Origin: Tribonema minus
Taxonomy: Eukaryota > Sar > Xanthophyceae > Tribonematales > Tribonemataceae
DNA: 64,000 bases
Direction of reading: 5' to 3'
Assembly: GCA_017506865.1 (NCBI GenBank)
Contig: JAFCMP010000047.1
Coordinates: forward strand, 124,001-188,000
Shown here one piece after another: positions 51,127 through 60,400 of the stretch. A program made the position numbers and the translations under genes. The notes under the pieces were generated by a model. That model saw only the letters and a list, made by a program, of their open reading frames with translations. It was not told where the DNA came from and searched no databases. Every line of letters starts with the position of its first letter. Position 1 is the first letter of the stretch.

Positions 51127-54100
51127 TCAGTGGTTCGGAGCGTTGCTGCCTTCCTGAACAAACACAGCAGTGTCTTCTGCAGCCTTGCGGCCCTCCTGTC
51201 CGAGCCGCATCCCCGATGCAACGGCCGCCTGGCGGCAGCAGGTGACGAGGACAAAGTCATGAGCGGCGAGCAGCAGTGATCGCAGCAAGTGAGGCGCTTG
51301 TTGCCATTCAGTCTGGAACTGAGGTGGCTCCATGCAGCTGCACTCCTGGCAGGTCTGATACTTCGAAGTACAAGAATCGCATCAGGGCTGGGCAAGAACT
51401 TCGGCAGTGTTTGACAACAATTCCCATGTGAATCATTGGGTGCAGGAATAAGTGTGAGGGATCACAGATGGTTGCAAGCCATCTGTTGGACTGACTTGCG
51501 CTTGGCGCTGGCGTCGCAGCTTTCAAACTAGATTGGCATTTAAAACTATAGTATACTGAGCATGTGCCACAGTGTCTGGTTCTGCCAAAGGTCATACTGC
51601 CACGTCGCCCCTTCACCAAGCTGACAAGTCAAACAGATGAAAGGCACTTGATTTGCGCAATTCAAGATGTGGCGCACCTGTGCGGCTCTCTCCGCCTCCC
51701 TGATAGCAGAGTTGTTGCCAGGGACATCCGAGCTGGTCGCGTGGAAATCGACAGTGGGCGCAGTGGGCGGCGCCTGCGCAACGCCTGCGCTGGCGTCCAG
51801 TGGCGTCTTCTGCTCCAGATACGCCAGGCCAGACTGCACGTATGCCGACGCGTCCTGCTCATGGCAGGTACATTAGCACAGATTCATCGCGTGAGACACA
51901 CAGTATCAGTTGCAATGCACACGAACTCTGCCCATGATAGGTACAATAGCACAGATCCTGTGCCATCGTCCAGTGGCGTCTTTTGCTCCAGGTATGCCAG
52001 GCCAGATTACACGTGTGCCGATGTGTCCTGCTCATGGCAGAGGCACAGGCACATCACGCATGATACAAGCCGTAACACTTACAGCGCTAGTGACCTCTGG
52101 AGGCGCAGCAAAAGTATGAATTGTACAGCGCCCAGTACCGACAAGAAGAAGTACACAACAAGTCATGGCGGAAAAACGTGTCAAAAAATGAGCGACCGAG
52201 GCCATTTATTTCTGTGCTTTTTTTTTTTTTCATGCTGAGCACTGGTACGGTTGAAGTATTGAAATGACTTTAGCAAGCAGGTTCAAAGTACAAATGAGCC
52301 TCATGCATGCATAGCGCTCCATTTTGCAATGCAGCTTATCTGCACGACAGACCTAGGGTGGGGGCACGAGGGGCATGAGGCAGCTAAGATTTGCCGTCCC
52401 CTTTCTGGAGGCAGCCTTGTTGTGCCGTAGCCAACTTCGTTATGCTTGCAAGTGCGTGCCAGAACACAACATGCTGTTGCGTCCGCCGCTGACAATTTGG
52501 GTTGACATGGACGGTTTTTGATGAACACTTACAGCGCTAGTGACCTCTGGAGGCGCAGCAAAAGTATGAATTGTACAGCGCCCAGTACCGACAAGAAGAA
52601 GTACACAACAAGTCATGGCGGAAAAATGTGCCAAAAAATGAGCGACCGAGGCCATTTATTTCTGTGCTTTTTTTTTTTTTCATGCTGAGCACTGGTACGG
52701 TTGAAGTATTGAAATGACTTTAGCAAGCAGGTTCAAAGTACAAATGAGCCTCATGCATGCATAGCGCTCCATTTTGCAATGCAGCTTATCTGCACGACAG
52801 ACCTAGGGTGGGGGCACGAGGGGCATGAGGCAGCTAAGATTTGCCGTCCCCTTTCTGGAGGCAGCCTTGTTGTGCCGTAGCCAACTTCGTTATGCTTGCA
52901 AGTGCGTGCCAGAACACAACATGCTGTTGCGTCCGCCGCTGACAATTTGGGTTGACATGGACGGTTTTTGATGAACACTTACAGCGCTAGTGACCTCTGG
53001 AGGCGCAGCAAAAGTATGAATTGTACAGCGCCCAGTACCGACAAGAAGAAGTACACAACAAGTCATGGCGGAAAAACGTGCCAAAAAATGAGCGACCGAG
53101 GCCATTTATTTCTGTGCTTTTTTTTTTTTTCATGCTGAGCACTGGTACGGTTGAAGTATTGAAATGACTTTAGCAAGCAGGTTCAAAGTACAAATGAGCC
53201 TCATGCATGCATAGCGCTCCATTTTGCAATGCAGCTTATCTGCACGACAGACCTAGGGTGGGGGCACGAGGGGGCATGAGGCAGCTAAGATTTGCCGTCC
53301 CCTTTCTGGAGGCAGCCTTGTTGTGCCGTAGCCAACTTCGTTATGCTTGCAAGTGCGTGCCAGAACACAACATGCTGTTGCGTCCGCCGCTGACAATTTG
53401 GGTTGACATGGACGGTTTTTGATGACGTAGAACTCAACGGCAGGCAAACCTCACGCGCGCATCCGGTTCATGGCAGTGCATGTGCAAGTTGTTCATTTAC
53501 TTTCAGCTAGTGGTTCTATAAATGTTGTAGCTGGGCGGCACAGCCGCACCATGTTGTCACGAATCAGCAGTGGCTTCAAGCATACTTCAAGTACGATCCC
53601 TACAGTAACCTAAGCTATCAGACGTAGACCGGCCGGCATGAAGGCTTGACGCACCAATCAGGGGCAGAGAAATGCTGCTTCAAACCGCACGTACATCTGT
53701 AAATATCAACAAGAAGTAATTACATACGGTGAAGGTGTGACAGCATACTGCCTGCCTACAATGACATACCTGCTTGGCACGCTCGAGCTCCTGTGCCGCC
53801 GTTTCATTGCCCCCGCTGAACAAGAAGTCCTTCACCTTCGAGCCCGCTGGACCTTCTCCAACATTCCGCTGCTCCATGTCCGCCAACCCAGACTGTACAT
53901 ATGCCGACGAGTCCTGGCAGCGAGCAAGCGTGCCAACAAATATCAGGATCATGCGAAAAGAGCAGGCAAGCGGATGCACCATCAGCGCAGGCAGCAGGCA
54001 GCTTGATGCCGATTCCAAAGTCTCATCAGGGCCGTCGTCACCAATACAAAATTCTCGCTCTTTAATCACACAAGCCTTCGAGGCGCTGCACACAGATTGA

Positions 54101-54510
54101 GCGACATCAGGATCATGCGAAAAGAGCAGGCAAGCGGATGCACCATCAGCGCAGGCAGCAGGCAGCTTGATGCCGATTCCAAAGTCTCATCAGGGCCGTC
54201 GTCACCAATACAAAATTCTCGCTCTTTAATCACACATGCCTTCGGCAGCGCAGCGCTGCACACAGATTGAGTGACATAGATTCACACGAGCTGGCGATGG
54301 GCATCGAAATGAGAATCATAAGGAAGCGGAGGTCTACGTGCGCCGCCAGCTGCGTGCGCAGAGAAGAGACTCATATACACAAGCGCCTCTAGTTCACGAC
54401 ATCAGCTGTGTGCACGCTGCTTTCTAGGCGCTCACCTGCTTTGCCCGCTCTAGCTGATCAGTTGCAGTCTCGTCGCCACCGCGGAAGAACTCCTTCACTT
54501 GAGAGGCCAT
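51127..54510 (-). CDS. Exon-duplicated small protein of unknown function (four exons)
   Basis: Exons 54510-54436 (ATG), 53913-53770, 51854-51678 and 51345-51127 (stop). All have GT-AG borders and all junctions are phase 0, giving 204 residues. Exon 1 reads MASQVKEFFRGGDETATDQL and ends ERAKQ. Exon 2 reads DSSAYVQSGLADMEQ... and repeats the exon 1 pattern (KVKDFLFSGGNETAAQELER, AKQ). Exon 3 again starts DASAYVQSGLAYLEQ and ends REAERAAQ. The protein thus contains a duplicated AYVQSGLA...(E/A)RAxQ module. Exon 4 encodes ECSCMEPPQFQTEWQQ, a hydrophobic Cys-containing stretch and an Ala-rich helix. I do not recognise the family. No signal peptide or clear TM is present. Intron 2 is inflated by the 450-bp satellite and a copy of the exon 3 start. 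Confidence 0.65.
51955..52040 (-). repeat. Duplicate of the exon 3 start in the adjacent intron
   Basis: CCAGTGGCGTCTTTTGCTCC...ATGCCAGGCCAGATTACACG...CTCATGGCAG duplicates 51799-51866, the 5' portion and acceptor of exon 3. This is the same junction-duplication behaviour as in the kelch/EGF gene. Confidence 0.75.
52074..53425. repeat. Three-copy 450-bp tandem satellite
   Basis: Near-identical units start at 52074, 52524 and 52974. Differences are single bases (for example AAAACG/AAAATG in unit 2 and one extra G in a G-run of unit 3). Each unit holds a T-run (TGTGC followed by 14 T). The high identity implies very recent duplication. It lies inside intron 2 of the four-exon gene. Confidence 0.92.
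53938..54265. repeat. Two-copy ~165-bp tandem repeat
   Basis: ATCAGGATCATGCGAAAAGA begins at about 53943 and again at about 54108. Both copies run through GCTTGATGCCGATTCCAAAG and end near ACACAGATTGAG. It lies in intron 1 of the four-exon gene. Confidence 0.85.
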
Positions 54511-55669
54511 GTTTGCTGTTGTCGTTGTTGCTTCAGCTTTGCTTGTTTGGCGATTTGCTGAGAGGGGGGGGCCCAAGTTCTATGTTCCGAGAATACACAC
54601 AACTTCACCTTAAAGTTGACGTTAGTTTAGCCTCTGGTGACGGTTTGAAAGACGAGTGCTATTACCTGCTCCAAGGGAACAGAAAAACCGGATGAGGGTA
54701 CCTATTTCCTGTCCGTCAGGCTGCTGCCCTCCTCTGTTCAGGTTGTTCCCTTGATCGGGGGACGGTCCAGCATTGTTTTCTGCGACGAAAGCTCAAGACG
54801 TCTGACTGCGCTGCTTCACAAGTCCCCAGGAGGTGCATGGCTCCATAGTTGTAGCTTTTATTGAAATTCTCGCTTGGGGCGCAAAAGCCTAGTTGGTGGA
54901 GCTTGTTGCTTGATCTACATACATCTTGTGAAAAGTTGAAGTGTCCCAATGTCTTTTCGTATCAATACCTGCTCACAGCGTGATGCAGCCCCCAAGTGAT
55001 GGATTTGATAGAATCAACATGCATCTCATCTTTTTTTGAACTTTCAAAATGAAGTTGAAAAACACATTGAGGTTCTTGTTACTTGTTACTTTTTTTTTTC
55101 TCAATGTGCTTTGACTATCAGTCTCTTGTACGCACAACAGAGCGGGCGTGTTTGGGAGCCCCTTATATGAGTGTTGCCATCGAATACAGCTGTGTCATGT
55201 GCACATACCAAGCAGTGCGCGTGATACCATCGAATGGCACATGCTGCTGCGCAACGTGTACCAAGCAGTGCACATGACGCGGAATCACTGCTTTCTGGCT
55301 GCCGACGTGCCGCAAATCCTTTGGTGCTAACGCGTCCCATGCATCACCAGCGTACGCAGGTGCAGGATTCATACCTGCATTTGTCATGGTGGCGTGCAGC
55401 GCGCAGTGTGCCACACGAGGCCCAGTGCTCATACGTCTGTCGGTGAGCCATTCCATTCGGTCACCAGATGCTCACCGGCAAGCAATGTTGCGGCAACTTT
55501 GTGGTGGCCAGCTCTTCAAGCTGTGATGCAGTAGTACCGCCCAGCACAAAGTGCTGGGAGCCTAATGGTTTATTTTTGAAACCCTTTGTGCGGGTGTCCC
55601 CTGGCACTTGTGCAAATCCGGTCGTAGGGACCAAAGTGGACAGGCACAACAGGTGTAGTTGTACTTTGT

Positions 55670-56235
55670 ATCTTAATACTCGCTCAGGGGGCGAAAAAGC
55701 CCAGATGATGGCATCTAACTGAATCTTAAAATTGCTGTACGGAATCTACATATCATGTGACAGTCTGAAGTGTCTCAACGACAACCACTCAAACGCCGCC
55801 GCAGCCAAATGGCATCTAGTTGTGCTTTTTATTTATTCTCGCTCACGGCGCGAAAAAGCCCAGATGAATGGCATCTAACTTGAAGCTTGCTGTACGGAAT
55901 CTACATGTCGTGTGACAGTCTGAAAGTGTCTCAACGACAACCACTTAAACGCCGCCGCAGCCAAATGGCATCTAGTTGTGCTTTTTATTAATTCTCGCTC
56001 AGGGCGCGAAAAAGCCCAGATGAATGGCATCTAACTTGAAGCTTGCTGTACGGAATCTACATGTCGTGTGACAGTCTGAAAGTGTCTCAACGACAACCAC
56101 TCAAACGCCGCCGCGGCCAAATGGCATCCAGTTGCGCTTTTTAGTAATTCAGTTGTGCTTTTTATTGATTTTCTCTCAGCGCGCGAAAAAGCCCAGATGA
56201 ATGGCATCTAACTTGAAGCTTGCTTACGGAATCTA
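55670..56235 (+). repeat. Tandem array of the ~150-bp dispersed repeat
   Basis: About four units of roughly 155 bp. Each contains TTCTCGCTCA(C/G)GGCGCGAA, AAAGCCCAGATGAATGGCAT, CTAACTTGAAGCTTGCT, GGAATCTACAT, GTGACAGTCTGAAAGTGTCT, CAACGACAACCACTCAAACG, CCGCCGC and AAATGGCATC. A partial unit resumes at 56440-56500 after two insertions. Confidence 0.85.
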
Positions 56236-56239
56236 CATG

Positions 56240-56307
56240 AAAACGAATCAAAAGATCGTAGAGCTCTAGGTGACAAGGGATGGTTAGCCGCAAGTGCCTT
56301 CCACCAG
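56240..56307 (+). repeat. ~70-bp dispersed element, copy with 6-bp flanking duplication
   Basis: Starts AAAACGAATCAAAAGATCG and runs to ...CTTCCACCAG. The ~150-bp repeat it interrupts is duplicated as TACATG (56234-56239 and 56437-56442), suggesting true insertion. Related copies lie at 59672-59738 (-) and 62985-63049 (+). Confidence 0.6.
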
Positions 56308-56439
56308 TACGTATGGACTTGTATTTATAAAGGCCCAAGGGAGGCCGGGTTGCCTATGCAATTGAAAAGCTTGCGTCAACGCAGCAGCCTAGTCTGCGCT
56401 GTGCCCTAGGAGGCTGGATACCGGCGCTTCCACCAGTAC
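56298..56439 (-). mobile_element. 116-bp 5'-truncated copy of the non-LTR retrotransposon
   Basis: 56311-56426 is the reverse complement of the last codons and 3' end of the element at 27874-30670 (about 30555-30670), with very few differences. It is bordered by perfect 13-bp repeats CTTCCACCAGTAC (56298-56310 and 56427-56439). This is a dead-on-arrival copy from target-primed reverse transcription. Confidence 0.9.
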
Positions 56440-57444
56440 ATGTCGTGTGACAGTCTGAAAGTGTCTCAAAGACAACCACTCAAACGCCGCCGCCGCCAAA
56501 ATTGTACAAAAGACAGTTTATTGGCCATGGACCTGGCTGCCAATGTTGGCGCGCATGTGCAAAAAGCGTCACGTGTGCTTGTTGAGCTTTTGGGCACGCA
56601 GTGCAATAGCCGCACTCGGGGCACATGCTCATACTTGAAGAGTACTTGAAGAGTACTGATACTACTTGAAAAGTATTTTTGATAATAGCGGATAGATTGT
56701 TTCAGTACAGCCTCCATGCGCATCAGCTATATTTTCTTGTTTCTCAATCTCACACCATCCGCTGTGACAGATCCACACAATCTCAAAGTCGACAGCGGCA
56801 GCAGCAAGTGGGGCAAGAAGGTATGCTCCTTGAAAAAAATTGATTTAAACGTGTTTGACCCAACTTCAACTTTGTGTTGGTCCTGCGCATCGGGGTTCCA
56901 CCGCCTGACGGTTGTTGTGCTGCACGGCAACTTCAACATTTGAAGAGCGCTTGCAGTCTACTGGCGTAGAGCAAGCGCAATGTATGGGATGATACTGGCG
57001 GGGAGCAGGCAGGCCAAAAGCTACCGAGAAATAACAACAAGGACCACAAAACAAAATGAGGATCCACGACTCAAAATGCATGCGCTAAACTTGCCTAACT
57101 AGCGATATACTGCTCCTCAAGTCCTGAAACCACGGTGTTCCAAGCAGGAAGAGCCACCCGGGTGTGCGAGACAGCCTTCAGGGGCCTCAGCAGTGCCCAC
57201 TCCTCTGTTAAACCATTCCCTGTTGCCAACGAGCACTTGCAGGCAATGCTCTGTGAGAGCCCCTCACACAATCTCCCTTGCTTCCACCAGGGCGCGCTGA
57301 TGGCATTGCTGGTGTTGAGCGCTGCTGCTGCTGCAGCGGCAGAGAGCAGTCTAGTACGCGGAACGCCACACGAGTCCATGGCACATTCTGGATGGAATTT
57401 GGGGCTTCCGCCATTGTCAGGAGCTCGTGCGCAGCAGATTTCTA

Positions 57445-60400
57445 TCACTGCCGCACACGCGATGTGGCGTACTTGAAGTTGTTGAAGCCGTCCACGAACT
57501 GCTGGACGTCGCTCTGCACGTCAACAACAACAACAGCATTGCACGCATGTCAGCAGGTGAGGGTTCAGGGTGCAGTGAACCACCACAATGAATATTGTTG
57601 CACAAACCCCGCTGTCGCCATTTTCAAAATGATATCTACACTGCTCGTTGACCGCCGGGTAGTCGAAAGCATGCTACTGTACCATTACTCTAGTAGCAGA
57701 ATAAGCAATGACGCAAAGTGAATGCATTGGATTTCAGACTGCTCAAATCATGCCCTGAACTGCTTCGGCACAAGTTGCATCGAAGAAGAAAGTCGCTGTA
57801 TATGTTGAAGCTTCATACAACAGGTGGAATGGATTTACGGCATTGGTCATCCTGAGCATTGACTGCCGCACACAAGCTGCTTGTCATCTGTGCGGTTGAA
57901 GTTTGGACATCAATGACTCTGCAGCGCCCTGTTGACAGGGGTAGGGAGGGTGGCATCACACCTGCACCGACTCTTTGCTGCATCGAAACTTCCGCTGGGC
58001 GACTTCATGCGCTGTGGCTGTTGATTCATTGCTTGGATCAATGATTAATTTGCAAAGGGCTGTCGCCAGCGCAATCTGCTGAGCGTTGAGACCACTCACT
58101 TCCACTACTTGAACTTCTGCTCGAGGGGCGGAAATCCTTGGGCGATTCCGCACCACGTTGTACACAACATGTATGCTCCTATTGAGCTCGAGCACGCCTC
58201 CCCCGCAAGAATATCTCGATCATGCGCGAACGCTCACAAAGCTACCTGCATGTGAAACTCAGACAGGGTCTCTAGCGCCGCTGCCCCCTGGACCACTTAC
58301 CGAGGTGTTGAGGTCGTAGTCCCTGTTGAGCAGGTCGATCTTGTTCTCAAAGAACCAGTTGATGGTGCGGACCTGCGTGAACTCATTGGTGATGGTGTCC
58401 CACGCGTCCGCAATCCATGCGGGCTGTCACAATGGGGACATGAGCACAGGGCATGTGAGCACAGGGGGGCGTAAGCACAGACATTCTGATGAGCACACCG
58501 GCGATTGCCTTCTGGCGCAGGTTCGTAAGAAGCGGTTCTGCACAACAGCTCGACTATGACGTATGCAGCGGCGCTTGCGTATACCCCAAACGCCACTGCT
58601 GCTTCAGTGCATTCTTATACTTTGAAGCACGGCAGCACGAGGCTTTAAATGTCCACAATGGCACAGCACCAACACAGACTTCGGCATGTTAGTGAGCACA
58701 TGGTACAATTTGATTTACAGCATCTTGCATGGAACAATTTGATTTTACAGCATCTTGCAAGTGCCCTAAGTGGCTCATTGCGAGTCTCGTGAGCAACTGT
58801 TCCAAGCCTCGTTTCACATGGTGGCATGCAGACACAAATGCTCACTTCAGCGCAACAAGCTGAAACGGCCTACACAAGCACAAGCAGCAGCTTCAACCTG
58901 TGACAGTTTGCGCTAGGTATGCCAACTTGCAAACACAGGTGCCCAAAGCAGACGTATGCCAGCTTGCAAATACAGACGTCCCAGAGCAAAACAAGACGCC
59001 GACACCTGGCCAAGGCATGACGCTTTTCACAGAACACTTGTACTTCAAGTTTGGAAGTTCCAGGTGCTCACCTTGCCCTCGCAGTGGCCGGTGGATGACA
59101 TCTCCGCGATACAGATGGGAAGATCTGTGAACCACGTCACCTGCATGCCGGAGCCAGAAATGAATGTGAGCACGAGGGGCCCAACTCTGCAAGACAAATC
59201 TGTGGACATTTGCATCACCTCACGCACGACTTGGGGGAGTTTTGTCACAACAAGTAGCTAGCGAAAACAGCAGCAAGTGCATTGCATCCACAAAGTTCAA
59301 TACCTGCAGCTATGGCCCTGTCCGAGATACATTGAGTATCAAGCAGGACACTCTGCACTCTACCGGCAGTTGACCTCACTCGGTTCACGACACCGGTTAC
59401 AAAAATTCCATCTGTTCTGGTTATCCAGGAAGGGGCCAAGATACGTTAGCCGCGTGGCCTGCTGTTCATTCACTGTGCCGTCCACACGCGGGTGTATGCA
59501 TGCGGTGTGAGCGCTGCATCAGCGCTCAGCCAGCATCCCACTCAGTGCATGGCGCGCATACACAAAAGTATTTATAGAATCTTACTTGAGGCGCGAAAGC
59601 CCAGATTGAGCACATTAACTCAGTTCGATATGGCGCGTTGCATAAACATATCAGTTAATGATATGTGTTATTGGTGGGAGGCACTTGCGGCTAACCATCC
59701 CTTGTCACCTAGAGCTCAACGATCTTTTGATTCGTTTTCATATGCATGTATACTTCGAAGTATGTTTGTCGGCTGCGCTGCCTCAGTGCTCAGTTTTCAT
59801 ATGTACTCAAAGCGCAAAAGCCCAGGTTGATCATATTAACGCTGCCACAAGGTGTCCACGTCTGGTCACAAATTCACACGATGCTCAAGCGCGTATGCTG
59901 ACACCGTCACATTACAGCACATACAGACATACATACCTGCTTGTACCACTCCCCCATGATGTCGCGCAGGGGCTTGTTCTCGCTGTACTTGTCGCCGCAC
60001 AGGTTGTATGCCGACACGCACACCTGCGCACCATCGCACCAAATGCGATCGATCACAAAGGTCATGTCAGTTGCGATAGCGCAACACACGTGTTCACAAG
60101 GCCATAACAGGGTACGTGCAGTGCGTGGTCAGACGCAGAGAGAAATGGAGAGACTGTCAGAAATCTGAGAAGGGAGCGAGGCAGGCATCAGTGAGCACAG
60201 GCGCTGTTCATGGAGATCAGTGCCGTGCAGCTGACTTGCACCGCTGCTAGCGTGTGTGTACGAGAGAGGCGCTGCGAGCGGTGCCAAGGAGGGCGCGCTC
60301 GTGCAGGCGTGCAACTGAAAGTGCTGAGCACTGCACAACTGCGCACCAGCGCAACAAGGGCCATGGCAGTCGCTGTCAGTGGTCAGACACAAGCGGCGGA

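Larger units (their letters stand above)
54511..57444. other. Repeat-rich intergenic stretch
   Basis: Lies between the four-exon gene and the GH26-like gene (both -), and includes the ~150-bp array, a truncated retrotransposon and a short dispersed element. An open frame near 56716-56943 (+) has a hydrophobic start (MRISYIFLFLNL) but no supporting context. Confidence 0.5.

Noticed and set aside
52074..53425. Possible CRISPR-like direct repeats
   Set aside because: Units are 450 bp and fully repeated with no spacers, in an intron-bearing eukaryotic locus.
56716..56943. Small secreted protein (MRISYIFLFLNL start, +)
   Set aside because: An isolated short ORF amid repeats with no splice or homology support.
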